Assembly: GCF_000764305.2 (NCBI RefSeq) | Contig: NW_025936313.1 | Location: forward strand, 124,001-188,000 | Direction of reading: 5' to 3' | Length of the DNA: 64,000 nt | Source of the DNA: Hyalella azteca | Taxonomy: Eukaryota; Arthropoda; Malacostraca; Amphipoda; Hyalellidae | Part shown: positions 34,001 to 46,745 of the stretch, piece by piece | Position numbering within the stretch: position 1 is the first letter of the stretch | Layout of the letters: each line of letters begins with the position of its first letter | Notes under the pieces: model-generated | Database searches by the model: none | What the model saw: only the letters and a program-made list of their open reading frames with translations | What the model was told of the DNA's origin: nothing | Made by a program: the position numbers and the translations under genes

Positions 34001-37000
34001 TCGAGAAATGTAACCGCATTTTTTCTTCGCTCGACGTTCGTTGAGTTGGTGGCTTACGTATTGAGCAGCGTCGAGTCACGTCGCTGAAGGCGTTCAATTC
34101 CATGACCAGATATCGAGGCTCCCGTCGTTGTCGTAGACAACTTCGCTTTTAAAACTCGTATAAATGAGCTAAATTTTTACGTTCATCTCGACTGTATTTT
34201 CTCCATGCCTGCACACGATTTCAAAATAATTAAATAAAGTTCCAGGCTAAAAGAATGTTTTTTTTTTGCAAGGGATATTATATAAGGTTGAAGACTATCG
34301 GTTTAAATGGCCACCCCACCCTGAGCTGTAACCTTGAGGTTGCCCTCTAGACCGTTCGTCGCTTGCCGGCACGGCGGCGTCCGTCCGGTTCACAGACTTT
34401 CTTGACGCTGAACGTTTTTTGGGGAACTTTGTGCCTCCACTGGAACCTTTACTTGCACATTCCTTAACTGCTCTCGAATAAATAAAGATGAAGTCTAATA
34501 CCTATGTTTTAGACAATTAAAGATAAAAAGTTGAAATAGAGGCAAAAGAATTAAGCATGCTCAGTCTTAGAAGCTAGATTAAATTTTTCTGCATAAAACA
34601 CAGTAGAATTAAAGTTTACTTTAATCGTATTGCTTCTCTGTGCTCTGGGTATTTTGTGCATTTAGGTAAATTTCAACATTATAAATTAAAACAATTTACA
34701 GTCCACTGTTTCTTGAGAGGAAACTAACGCTCCTGTTTGATAACTGTCCTTTTCCGAGGCTAGCACGATGCGGATTTTTTTTTTAATTTTTGTTTAATTA
34801 ATTTTTTTTTTAAATTAATGTTTTTGCAGGATCCTCAAGTCTTTAGCGGTGCATTATCAATGGTAACTACACTTGGTTATATCTTATATGTTCTAATAAA
34901 ATCTTATATAGCTTATTGCTGAAACGATGTAAAAAGTCTTTCCCAGAGAAAATGATTTCTGTGTTAATTCCCACAACAAGCCGCGCATCTTATCAGCCTG
35001 ATAGCTCCTATCTTTGTCACTTCGTACCTCTCGTAGGCACTACTTGATGCTGCATCCAAGAAGAATGAGTTTCAAGTAACACATACAATCTGATGAATTA
35101 ATAGTAGCATATAAAATCGTCAAGCGAAACAGCAAATCATATTGAATGCTCCCGCTTTTATGAAAAGATTAATTATAGGTTTGGTTCTATAAAATCGGGT
35201 CTATGTAAATGTTTCGATTATGCATATGCACGGAATTGCACTGCAAGCTTGCCGTCGGGATGTAGCGACGCCATTGTTTTTCCAAAGTCAATTTTAGAAG
35301 AGAAAGCTGCTTCATCATCCTACGAACGAATGTAAGCGAGCCACTCATGCTTTCTAGCGGTCTGAACGAACGACTCCTGCTGTTGCCATGCGCGCATGCG
35401 CAGTGCAAGGCATGATGCATCAACTTCATGCGCGCTGCTTGTCTCCTGCCAAAGGAAAACTGTGCACCCAGACTAATTTTTCCTCGTATCAGTACGTAGC
35501 TTCATCTGGATTGCACTGGGTTGGTCCGTTGAAGAGACTATACATAATAATCAATGCAGAAGTGCCAAACGTTTCCCTGTTCTCGAATTTTAATAATGCA
35601 GTTCAGTCATTCGTAAATTGATATGTTTGAATTGTGGAAATTTATCTTCATTAGGATATTTTTAAAGCTAAAATTAGTTTTGAATGAATCGAATTGCAAA
35701 AAAAAAATAATGTTAGAATTATACGGAATCCTTGCTGAGGTTTCTCCTGATTGTGAATTAATGCTTACTTTAATTTTTTATAATTGTTAAGTTGATTCTT
35801 ATATCTTACTCAGACACGGGTTAATTTGTTCATCTTAGCACGCTTACCTAAGCAAAACCCGTAACTTCAACGCAATGTTCTAGCTCGCTTCATTGTAGGT
35901 ATCAGCGCTGAACGTTAAGGTCTTGGGTTTTCCCGTCGAGCAATGACGGTTTTGTCGCTTTCCTTCTTCGCCGTGACTCGACAGTTCTTTGTGAGGAGCT
36001 GCCGTAGGCTACAGACTTTTTTTTATTGAAGCGGCTGAGATTTCTTTCCTTTTAGGTGTACCACAACGACTGCGAGGGGAACATTTAGCTCCCATTCGAA
36101 TGCACTATTTTTTGGACGCAATGTATATTTTTAGGAGGGATTCATATAGCGAGAAAAGGAACGAGTTTATTATAAGGTAAATTATATCAACGCTTTAAAA
36201 TATACGCTGTAAATCACAATTTAAGGACATTCTGTAATTTTACATTAATGTGCGTGGTTTTTTTCGTGCGTCCATGCACCTAGCCAATGAGAAGAGTGTA
36301 AGCCCAGTGTTAAACTAATAACTCATTAAAAAACAGTTTATGCATAACAAGTTCTTGAACTTAATGACTACCTATAGCATTAAATTGCCTCTTCAATCAT
36401 TACAGGTGCGTTCGGAACGCTGGAGATCACGCACGACATAACCAAGTACTGCAAGGCTGCCGTGTTCAGTGAAGTGGGCAAGAAGACGCCCCTCGCCATC
36501 AGGTTCTCCACCGTTGGCGGTGAGAGCGGATCAGCCGACACTGCCAGGTGGGTGTACAGTACAGCCCATGCATGCCTAATGTTAAGCCTTGAACCTAGCA
36601 TCTGCCTGATTAAGGATTGGCGTTCAATTCCATGACCAGATATCGAGGGCCCGATATTTCGTTGTTTTTCCCCGAGAGGCCTATTTTTCTCGATGGTTGT
36701 TGGTTGAATACTGACCAAATCTGTACGTTCCATTGTTGCTTTAAAGTTACATGAACGTGAACGAATGTAATCGATTTCCCACCCCTAGCTACCCGTGTCA
36801 CTATCGTAATTCCCTCTCACTAGATTGTCCTGTCAATTTATTTCGAAATTGAACCTTGTTCCAATCGATCTTCGTATTTATGATCATAAATTTTTTCTTA
36901 AGGGATCCTCGTGGATTTGCGATAAAATTCTACACTGAGCAAGGTAACTGGGACCTCGTGGGGAACAACACTCCGATCTTCTTCATTCGGGATCCTGTGC

Positions 37001-40000
37001 TCTTCCCTTCCTTCATCCACACGCAGAAGAGAAACCCTGCCACGCACCTTAAGGTGAGTGGCTTCTGAGTGTGCTTGAAACTGCCTCTGACGATGGGATT
37101 TATTTCTTTTGTGAATGAAGAGCCCGCAGTTATGTTGAAATTACTGATGCGTGAGACTCTGATGAATAGAACTCAGCATGGAGCTTCCTTTGCCCTTTTT
37201 ATTGATTTAAGGAAAAAATACATTCCATTTTATGTTAAAAATGCAATTGTAAATAATGTGATTTTAAAAATATGGAGAAAAGTAAAGAAATACGGGTAAT
37301 TTCGTGAACCAGAGCACATTTAACGTTCTATGCTTCTTTGTCATGCATAATTTTTTTTATATTATGCACTCGCGTAATTTTCGATGTAAAAATACCCACT
37401 TCAACGAAACGAAACGAAAAACGAAATTCAACCGACTTGCTGTAAACCATGGTTTCCCTAGGACCCTGATATGATGTGGGACTTCATCAGCCTGCGACCA
37501 GAGACCACTCACCAGGTGTGCTTCTTGTTCTCTGACCGCGGCACCCCCGATGGCTTCCGCTTCATGAACGGCTACGGCTCACACACCTTCAAACTCGTCA
37601 ACAAAGAGGGCCAGCCCGTCTACTGCAAGTTCCATTTCAAGACCGATCAGGGCATCAAGTACGGCTCAGTGTTTATAATTTTTTTTTTCAGTTACGTTAG
37701 CTATGCTAATGTTCGGTCGTGCCGGAGCACTAAATCCATAGGTCAGTTTTCTGACCAAGATTTGAAGTACGATTGTATTTTGTCGAATACTTGTATTGCA
37801 GGTCAAAGGTCCTCGTATAATTCTCTCTACTGCTCGTTTATTCCAAAAAATGATGAAGGAATTATGCGAAGAAATGTTTTTTCAACTCGTCTTCTAGTTA
37901 GCTGCGCCTTAGTAGCGTCATTTCGCTCATCGTCACTGACGCCAGTTGCTCATAATTTCTTCTCACTGGCCTAGTGACGAACTATATTCTGACGAAAAAC
38001 GAATAATTAATTCTCAGTGGAAATATTGAAACACTGAATGTTAATTCAAGTTTAAAATAATTCAATCAGGTAATATCACTTAATTTAATTTAATCACATT
38101 ATGACTGGTCCTAAAAACACCAGTTCAATAGCTGAAGTATATGATTGAACTAGATTAATAGAGGCATTCGTTGGGGTATGTGTCATTCTGTTTAATATCT
38201 TCTGGATTTGTCCTTAATTTGCGGCTGGTCTTACTGAACAGAGTGGATATCACTCGGATGAGCTTGTTATCTGGATAATCACGAGTAGAAAGAACTCGGA
38301 TGAGCGGCAGAGTATATGGCACACGGATGACATTCAAGTTCATAATTTTTGTTTGGTTGCAGGAACTTGTCGGCGGAGCGCGCGACCGAGCTGGCAGGCA
38401 CCGACCCCGACTACTCCATCCGTGACCTGTACAACTCCATCGCCGCGGGCCAGTATCCCTCATGGACTATGTACATCCAGGTACCTTGCCGCGGGACACG
38501 CCCGTTCAAATTCGGCATTTTACACATATTTATTTTGTGCATGCATTTCTACTTCAGGTAATACTCATCCATTAAACTGAACATCTTTTGTACACTACAC
38601 TGCAGTTTGTGTGCTTGTTACACGGATAATTCCAGAAAGGCATAACAAATACGCGGCCCATTGGTGTATGGAAAACCTTTATTTACTTAAGAAATGCAAC
38701 ACGCGATGTGTGCACATGTTGTTGCGCCCTTTTGAAAAAAGCGTTTCAAAGTAACAAGTTTCGATCCTTGCAATTTCTTCTCCGACAATGATAATTCCTG
38801 AGCCACCTTCATCTATACGATGTTTCTTCGTTGCAGGTGATGACATACGAACAAGCTGAAAAGTACCGCTACAATCCGTTCGACGTCACCAAAGTTTGGC
38901 CGCACAAGGAATTCCCTCTCATTCCGGTTGGAAAAGTTAAGCTGGATCGTAACCCCAAGAACTATTTCGCCGAGGTAAACGATGTGCTCAGATTTTTCTA
39001 ATCACATTTCTATTTAATATTTTCTGACGTTCATAGTTTTCTAATTTGCATTCAGGAATTCCTCCTGCAAAAAATGAATATATTTTAACGTACTTTAACA
39101 TCTTTGAAACTTATCCTTCTGTTTTTCAGCAAAATATTTTCTTTTTGCTACTTGCTTCCATAGTTATGGATTATTCCTAATTTTTTGCGAGGTCAATTGT
39201 CTTTGACGCCTGATTTTAACTTTATTCATTCAAATAACTAACGTGATCGCCAACAATCGTCTGAGTGTACCTCGTTATTGCGAGTCAGGTGGAGCAGATC
39301 GCGTTCTCGCCGGCTCACATGGTGCCCGGTATTGAAGCGTCGCCAGACAAGATGCTGCAGGGCCGCCTCTTCTCGTACACCGACACTCACCGCCACCGCC
39401 TCGGGCCAAACTACCAACAGATACCCGTCAACTGCCCCTACCGTACCAAGGCTGCTAACTACCAGCGAGATGGGCTCATGTGTGTCACTGACAACCAGGT
39501 GTGTTGTGGTTCTCTTCTTATACATCAAGATATTATTTTCGGCCTCACGGTCTACTCGATTTTTAACGTTAGAAAGTCCAAGATTTTATTTCCCAATTTT
39601 TGCATCCTCCGTACATTTTTCATTTATTGTATCGAAAGATAATTTACTCATAATTATTTTTAAATCTGCTGCAGGCTGGGGCACCAAACTACTACCCCAA
39701 CAGCTTCTCTGGCCCCGCTGACTGCAAGAGCTACAACGGCTGTAAAGCAAAGTACTCTGGTGATATCGAACGCTTCAATTCTTCGGATGAAGATAACTTT
39801 TCCCAGTGCACTGACTTCTACAGAAACGTGAGTGTGCAGGTCTAATGTAGGCTTACGTTACAACCTCCTCTACATGAACAACGAACAGAAATCTTAACAA
39901 AAAATGGGGAATTTGTCCTTCAAAATTATACAGATTTCTGAAATTTTGTAGCGAAAATCTCATTCTTGTTACAGGTGGTAATTATCTGAACTTGTGTTGA

Positions 40001-40180
40001 TTCTCACAGGTTTTATCTGAAGCCGAGCGCGGCCGCCTAGCCGACAACATAGCAGGCCACTTGGTTTTCGCCATGGACTTCATCCAGGACCGCGCCATCG
40101 GAAACTTCGCTAAAGTCGACGCGGGCTTCGGACAGGCCATCAGGGAACGCATCGCTAAACTCAAGACCGCCAAACTTTAG
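31092..40180 (+). CDS. CAT: Catalase, complete
   Basis: Ten exons: 31092-31145, 33261-33444, 36406-36547, 36903-37053, 37462-37658, 38363-38480, 38837-38974, 39289-39498, 39675-39827, 40010-40180; all phases agree, giving 505 aa, the normal length for a small-subunit heme catalase. It breaks hydrogen peroxide into water and oxygen, mainly in peroxisomes. Visible hallmarks: [15 protein letters not shown] with catalytic His75, [13 protein letters not shown] with Asn148, and the proximal heme ligand Tyr358 in [14 protein letters not shown]. All three fall at the canonical mammalian numbers. The protein ends TAKL, compatible with a C-terminal peroxisomal signal of the AKL kind. The ATG opens [13 protein letters not shown], matching the family N-terminus. 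All introns are GT-AG. No damaging change was seen. Introns 1 to 3 hold short repeats. Confidence 0.97.
32826..32996. mobile_element. Short inverted-repeat element in catalase intron 1
   Basis: The left end (AATTCACCATATCTCTTCTG...CCAGCTC) and the right end read backwards (AATTCAACATATCTTTGTC...CCAGCTC) form imperfect arms of about 50 bp. A related sequence (AATTCACCATATATTTATAA...CCAGCTCCATCG) is at 45797-45865. It is probably a small non-autonomous DNA element; boundaries are approximate. Confidence 0.55.
34089..34118 (+). repeat. 30-bp exact repeat, copy 1 (catalase intron 2)
   Basis: A 30-base stretch beginning GGCGTTCAATTCCATGACCA is repeated exactly at 36619-36648 in intron 3, same orientation, 2.5 kb away. 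The flanks are only weakly similar. Confidence 0.8.
36619..36648 (+). repeat. 30-bp exact repeat, copy 2 (catalase intron 3)
   Basis: Same 30 bases as at 34089-34118, direct orientation. It could mark the end of a dispersed element whose rest has diverged. Confidence 0.8.
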
Positions 40181-42627
40181 AAATTCCACCATCTAATTCC
40201 TGAAAATTATTGCGAAGGCTATGATTTTTGGCTGGTCTATTCATGACATTCAAGATTATTAATATGAATATGCTCTCTTCACTCTTATTTTTGATCTGTG
40301 ATGGTTTCGGTGGTGTTGTAATTGAACGTTTTAGTTGTAAAGCAACACGGACGATGACGAAAGTGCCCGTCTCTGGTATTTGTGTCTGAAACATTTTCTT
40401 TGCGCTCATAATATTCCATGCGTATTTTGAAAGCCTTACATTATTTTATATTAAATTATCATGGATATTATTAACTTGTAATCTACAGAAATCGGGTTTG
40501 ACTAGACTCACGGATCTGAAACGAGTGGCTTATTTAGTATCGTCGTTAGCATCAGTTATGTCCGTACTACTTTTGCTGGAAGCATAATTCTCGATGATTA
40601 CTTCAGCTATTTCAGCGTAACGGTGCCCAGCATCAATGAATCACATTCCGCAGAGTTGTCTAAATGATGGTCGACTAGTTTATATCAAGATTATTTTATT
40701 ATATGATTTATTGCTCACTCTTAACTACAGAATCCCTTAGCAAAATCTCAACGAACTTAACATTCAACAAAGCAGAGTAATTTTTGTCAATGGATTTGTC
40801 GGAGTTACCCTATTTTTAAGGACGTTTTGCTGTGAAATGTTCGTTTAGTGATGGCAATTTACGTCAGCGTATTATTCACTAAATCGTGCCTTTTGTTCCT
40901 ATTGTGGGAAATGCATTGATCTGGCTGAATGATTTCGTTTGAAATAATGCCTAACTTCAATATCATCTCAAAATTGAAGAGGTATATAAGTTCATGAGAA
41001 CTTATCGCTCATGTGAATCGGCAATAATATGTTGAGCTAAGCGTTTATTGCGTCGCTGGTTTTCCTAAGTTGAGTGTTTAAAATTTTTTAATTTTTTGGT
41101 AAATTTTAAGCGAATGAACTAAAGTTGTCATAAAGTCTTCTCGGTGTGGCTTCATTGTTTTTACAAGAATTTAATTTTCGAATATCTTGTTGTTTGTTTC
41201 AGAGTTTGCTTGTTTGAGAGTATAACCTGCATTTAATATTTTTCTATTAACTCGTTGCTGGTTGTTTGAACTAGCTACTTTGTACTGCTTGGAGCGCGAT
41301 TCCGGTTTCATTGAAGGTTTATGTAGTATTTTTTTCTGTCTCGTATTACGGGTTAGATAATGTTGCCACTGTTCTAATGCTCGTTCTATTATTATATCGT
41401 GGAGTTGTTGGATCTTTGTGCGGTACATACATTTCAATGACCCTTTATCTATTATGCTTCAGTGAGTAATAAATCGGTAAAATAGCCTGCCTTTTATTCT
41501 ATTTCTGGAAAAGTAAAAATTTACTTTTGATTAATTTCATAAGCAAGCGTATTTTTAACTGTATCTTTGGACTTAGATTCAAAACCTTATTTCTTCAGGT
41601 AGACTTGAGAGTGTAGGCTGCGCGTTACAAGATCCCGTGTTATGGGTGTGTGTGTGTGTAAAATGCGCTGGTTGTTATGAATTTAAAAGTGGAAAGCCTT
41701 AATTTTTCAAGTAGAGAAAAATTAAATGAATTCAGTAGTCAATACATTTGTTTTCATTTAGCTATACAAGATCTTGTCACTTACCACCATTGTAAGCCTA
41801 ACAATGCCGTGCTCGTTACGCTGTTGTGTTCATTACAGCTCTTGACGATACGAATCCAGTGTAGTAGATTTCTGACGTTAGACTTCATTTGAATGGTATG
41901 CAGCCTGCAGTCAATATATGGTATAATCTCGAAGTAGTCTTTTTCGATCGTACGTGTTATAAGAACTTTTTCCTAAGAGTGTTGCAGTCCTTGCGAGTTG
42001 TGATAACTTTTTCCTTCGAATGCGGCAGCCATTGCGTGTTTTAAGAACTGTTTCCTTCGAGTTCTGCAAAACTTGCGTCTTGTGAGAACCGCAGAGAAAT
42101 AATAAAAGAACCTGCTAGTCGGCAAATTTACTTCGTATGTCATCGTTTTTACTCGTAGGTCTCAAATCTGGAATGCTCGTTCCATACTACTTTTCATTTA
42201 TCATTTACCCCATCAAGTTAATTTCGTCAGAGAAGTACTAAGATTATTGATGCGAACTTTGTTGAAGACTGGATTCCATGCTAACGTCAACCTAAGCCAA
42301 AGAGTAGGTTCAACTGCTTCGTTGGGTCGCAGAAGACCAGAATCGACCATTTTTCTTACGAGCATAAACATTGAGGTGGGCATTGGAATTAGTATTAGTG
42401 AATAATTCTTTCCATTCTATATTTTTGGCGACCTGCAGGAATTAATTTGTCAAATTAAACATTTATTGGCAGTCAATCGAATGAATTTCTCTGACGTTCG
42501 AACTAATATGAAATGCTGTTCAAATCTCTTTCCTCATGTACCCGACCGTGGACGAATACGGAAAACCCGAGTGAGTACTCAGAATGCTCGTGAGTAGCGA
42601 TAATGGAACGAAGTAGTATAATAATAT
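40181..42627. other. Catalase 3' flank, no gene seen
   Basis: Presumed 3' UTR then AT-rich spacer. A run of GT dinucleotides lies at 41644-41660, and a loosely repeated GTTYTRAGAACTTTTTCCTTCGA motif lies around 41960-42070. No coding unit with family support. Confidence 0.45.
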
Positions 42628-43142
42628 GCGTTTAAAAATTAATTTTTAAAGACAACACTTCCAAAGAATCCAGTGTCTCCAATCTTACAAATGTACAATG
42701 AATTTCTCATTTAATTTTCGAATATTAAAAAAGTTAGTTTTTCAATTTTTTTTAATATATAAATTTTTTAATATATTAATTTTTTTCAAAATTATTTATT
42801 CTATTAATTGATTCCTGTATTGCCTCTGACTCCACACAAGTGTGCAAAATTTCAAATCAATCAGACGGATAAAAGTGTGTCAGATATCAGTTATAAGATT
42901 TGGAGCTGACAAAATTATTTTTTCAATTTTTTTAATATTGAAAAAAAAATTTTTTTTAATTTTTAAAATCTTTTATTTTGACATTTGATTCATGCATTGT
43001 CTCCGACTTTACACAAGTGTGCAAAATTTCAGATCGATAGGATAAGTAGAAGTGTATTAAATTTAGATTACAAGATTTGTAGCAGACAGACAGACAAACA
43101 GACAGACAAACAAGAAGTGAAGTTAAAGAGAAGTGTTGTAAA
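42628..43142. mobile_element. Dispersed 510-bp repeat, copy A
   Basis: This matches 61058-61573 in the same orientation at about 85% by eye. Both contain a two-fold internal duplication around CACAAGTGTGCAAAATTTCA, poly-A/T tracts, and the end CAGACAGACAGACAAACAGA followed by AGTGAAGTTAAAGAGAAGTG. The internal duplications are at about 42835-42905 and 43010-43090. There is no ORF, and the class is unknown. Confidence 0.75.
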
Positions 43143-45090
43143 AAGAGGGCCTATCATCACAGTTTGCATAAACAACTTAATAGGTTAACGACCATTCACC
43201 CCCCCTTTAAACTTGGTAATTTACCCCTGATCAAAACCTTGCCATTTCCCCCGATTGACGGAACACTCCTAATATTTTTTAATCACCATGTTCATTAAAG
43301 TGTGGAAACTGTTCGTTACTAAAATCCCAGGACTTAACCTAGACTTAACCCTTAAGACCAGGACTTAACCTATAAAGACGGCTTAACCCTTAACTTTTTC
43401 GGGGTGCTCCTCTTTATTAATCAACACAAAGCTATAAGATACTCTATACCTTTTATTACACAGGTCGTGAAACTCTGCAAAGGGCATATCGCAAGCAATG
43501 AAATCACGGTAAATATTTTTCATATCGATGAAAGGTAACTGAAATAGAATTGATAAATTTGAATTCCTTCTAATGGTTTGCCTTGGAAATATGTGATAGC
43601 TTTGGGATGGGTAAATTAACCACATTTAAATATGTCTTGCACGGGTGTAAAAACTATCAGCAGGATTCTGATTCTTTTCTGTAGTAATTAATACCATCAA
43701 AATGAACAAATTTTCTTTTCAGGATCTATGTCACTTGGATCAGGAACATAAGCAGTATTCATAAATTATAAATTATAATAATTATAATTTATAAATTATA
43801 ATTATAATAATATAATAATTATAAATTATAATTATTATAATAATTAGGTAAGTTTTCAAGATATTCATCAATATTGTCATTGGCGTTGGAAATTAAATCA
43901 ATGAATTCGGATTTATTATAGCTCTTATCGACAGCGTTCTTCAACAACTTATATTCAGGCTAATGGGCTGACTTGCTTTAAAGGAAAAGATTGTTGAAAT
44001 AAATGAAATTTTCAAATAGCAGCTTCGAAGTGCAAAACATTGTTTTGCACTTCGATCTCTCAATTATGAGACACCTCAAACTCGGAGAAGGAAATACAAA
44101 ATGGTTCTTCTGTTTATTTTTATTATCGTCTCTCCACTTCTAGAATATTTCTCAAAGTTTTATTTCTAAAATCATTTCAATGTTTGTTCTAATATATTCA
44201 CCTGAATTAAAAGCAAGTTTATTTCTGTTCAGAGATGGCGAATATCATCGCGGATTTTACCAACATCAATCTGCAGCTAATTAATTAATATATCCAGAAT
44301 TTAACATCATCTCTCTTTGGACATCTGCTATTGCGTCTGACATTTGTATAAGAAATTTCATCAAGTTTTTTCTCTTCACAGGCTGCCTCGAACGACAATA
44401 GCGTGTAAATGAACTACCCTCTATTAACTTTAATAGACTTCTGCCAAAAAATCACTCTGTATTTTCGAATATATTTAATGGGCTCATCAAACTTGACAAG
44501 TTGAAATGTCTCTAAACCAAACCGTGAATACTTTAAGTAGAGTGAATTGTAAGTTTTTCGTTGATCAATTACTTCATAAGGTACATTAGCTCTCATTTTT
44601 ATAAACCGACATTATGAAAGATATCAATCAGTCTTTTTTTTTGCAGAAGAGATTGGAATGGAATCCAACTTCGAATTCATATATCAGAAACCTACAAAGT
44701 TAATTCAATCATACGGTGGTTCAAAGCCAGGATATTAATACCGTCTGCTTATACATGTCTTATATCTTCGTCGCCATTTGGTTCAATCATATTCATTCAG
44801 TTCAATCATCACCTTCGCATATAATTCATGGTTATCATTTTGTATATTTTACATTGTTTTATATATTGTCTCATTATTCAATGCTCTTTTATATTCATCC
44901 ATGGTTGTATTCCTTTCTTTGACATTTCTCTTAATACCTTTAGCTTTTTTATTTACAGAACATTTTGTTCGATAACAATACGTACAGCTTTGCTCGAAGA
45001 CCTACATTGAAGTCATTGAAACACCACATCAAATACCTTTCTCAATGAAAAGTATCATATCAGGATACTTTTCATTGCACTCGGATGCAC
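43143..45090. other. AT-rich stretch with short palindromes and unidentified minus-strand frames
   Basis: It contains an AT-only palindromic tract (43755-43860), a perfect 14-bp hairpin (44026-44054, CGAAGTGCAAAACA arms) and another hairpin around 45042-45077 (AATGAAAAGTAT arms). Two minus-strand open stretches (43625-43383 and 44596-44414) look protein-like but match nothing I can name. They may be eroded parts of the Polinton-like element whose polymerase follows. Confidence 0.5.
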
Positions 45091-45094
45091 TTTT

Positions 45095-45782
45095 CATAAT
45101 TTTTGCAAGTCTAATTCTATCTCAGTAATCTTTAATAGAGGATCAAATGATAAACCGGGAGCTGTAAAATAATTAGCTGGATCTAATTTATATTGAATCT
45201 CTAAAGTTCTTAAAAAACTTCAACTCATAACAAGGTATTAACTTTGTGGTAGAGATTATGATAATCTTCGAATGTATTACATTTGAATATATCCCAAACC
45301 TCTTTAGCATGCTCATAGTCTTTATCGGATATATGTTTAACATTTAATTTGTTATAGAATTCATCTCTGGATGGTAAACTAATTAAATTCATTTTATCAT
45401 AGGTATCCATGCAGTTATATGGATATATATTTTGTATGGTATCAATTTAAACTGCTCATTATTAGGGAAATGTCTTCCCAATTCCACATGCTCTGATAAA
45501 TTTTTTAATAATGCATTTTCGCGATGAAGACATGAATTTGAAGGTGTCTAAGAATCTTAAATCTCTTGTTATGTCTCGTTGCTTTCTTGTGTGGCTTTCC
45601 TTGTTGGTCTGTGTGAAACTTCTATATTTTTTTATCTGTTTCGGATATAGCATTAGTTTTACCAGAAACTTTCCCTAGTCTCTTAAAAAGTTGATGTGAA
45701 TCATAATACGATAAGTTATGCATAAACACTGGAATAAAATTAGGATTTCTAATTTTGAAATTACACTTAAGATCAGGAATTT
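45095..45782 (-). pseudogene. Decayed protein-primed type B DNA polymerase (Polinton/Maverick type)
   Basis: On the minus strand, across several frames and in correct order: CNFKIRNPNFIPVFMHNLSY (exonuclease region), DSHQLFKRLGKV, RDLRFLDTFKFMSSS, MDTYDKMNLISLPSRDEFYN, LNVKHISDKDYEHAKEVWDI, YHNLYHKV, and YKLDPANYFTAPGLSFDPLL with LKITEIEL. These blocks are characteristic of the pPolB of Polintons and their relatives in animal genomes. At least three frameshifts and stop codons are present and the polymerase palm is absent, so it is a fossil. The Penelope relic lies just upstream on the same strand. No integrase, ATPase or capsid gene of the element was recognised with confidence. Confidence 0.8.
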
Positions 45783-45796
45783 AAAAGCAAAGACAA

Positions 45797-45865
45797 TACC
45801 ACAAAAATTCACCATATATTTATAAGAGAAAACGTTTCAGAGTCCAGCTCCATCGTCAGTTCATA
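45797..45865. repeat. Partial copy of the catalase-intron inverted-repeat element
   Basis: AATTCACCATATATTTATAA followed by GTTTCAGAGTCCAGCTCCAT matches one end of the 32826-32996 element. It separates the polymerase relic from the Penelope relic. Confidence 0.5.
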
Positions 45866-45997
45866 ACACAAAATTGTGTTCAGAAGAAGTTCAGTCCTAG
45901 AATCAAAAATACAATCAATTAATAAAGTGAAATACACTGTCAGGTTTCAAAACGGAAAATATATAAATAAGACATGAAATTAACGCTAGCAAACGGC

Positions 45998-46743
45998 CTA
46001 TCTATTTACTATTTCAAGAGGAAAGGAGCTACAATAAGCGGCAGTCAGACTAGGCTTTTGTTTGAATATATAAAGGGATTCTAAAATTCGTAAATCAGTA
46101 AAACCGGATGTGGAAGCTAGAATTTTAAAATCGCTATCAGATACAGAGGTGTTGCACTGCTCGGCATGAACACGTACAGTAGAATGAGGTGGATGTGCAA
46201 GTAGGTTCCCCGTTCTATTACTCCTGCTCTTATGCTCATCAAGCCTAGTATAGAAATTGCGTGACATCATACCGACGTACGCTGATGCGCACTGCGCACA
46301 ACTAGTCTATATCTGTAAACTAGTGACGATCGCATAAGAACAGGTAGGGTATCCTTTAACCTGAAAAACGAGCCGATTCTAAAATTGTTAACTAGCAACA
46401 AAGGAAGATTAACATCCGGACGATATTTACTAAATAAAACTTTTAATTCATATATCATAGTCTAAGATGCGGGGCCAAAGTAGAGAAAAGAACAGTAAAC
46501 CACTTTCCTATTGTCACACTTGGGAGCAACTGCAGTATATTGCTTGGACATAAACTTTTTAATTTGGGTTAACGCCAGGTGCGATGGAAAGCCATTTTGT
46601 GGAAAGTTATTGCGCAACAATTCGAATTCGGAGTGCACGGCTAGGAAAGTAGAACAAATGCGAATGGCTTTCGCATTTGTTGGTGTTGCTAGAATTAGAG
46701 CTGCTAGTTCCGCATCGTCCTGGACTCCAACTACGGAACCAGG
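45998..46743 (-). pseudogene. Penelope-like retroelement relic with GIY-YIG endonuclease
   Basis: Minus strand: a segment FPSHLALTQIKKFMSKQYTA, then YRPDVNLPLLLVNNFRIGSF and RLKDTLPVLMRSSLVYRYRL (the RT-to-endonuclease linker of Penelope-like elements), then after a frameshift the GIY-YIG domain: CASAYVGMMSRNFYTRLDEH, a cysteine in RVHAEQCNTSVSDSDFKILA, and RILESLYIFKQKPSLT with the catalytic-type Glu. The stop is near 45998. Frameshifts and an internal stop show it is dead. At its 5' side it is cut by the pogo copy at 46744. Confidence 0.83.
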
Positions 46744-46745
46744 TA

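Noticed and set aside
37471..37974. 167-codon open frame
   Set aside because: It is catalase exon 5 running on into intron 5; homology stops at GIK (37658), where a GTACGG donor lies and the frame joins exon 6 exactly.
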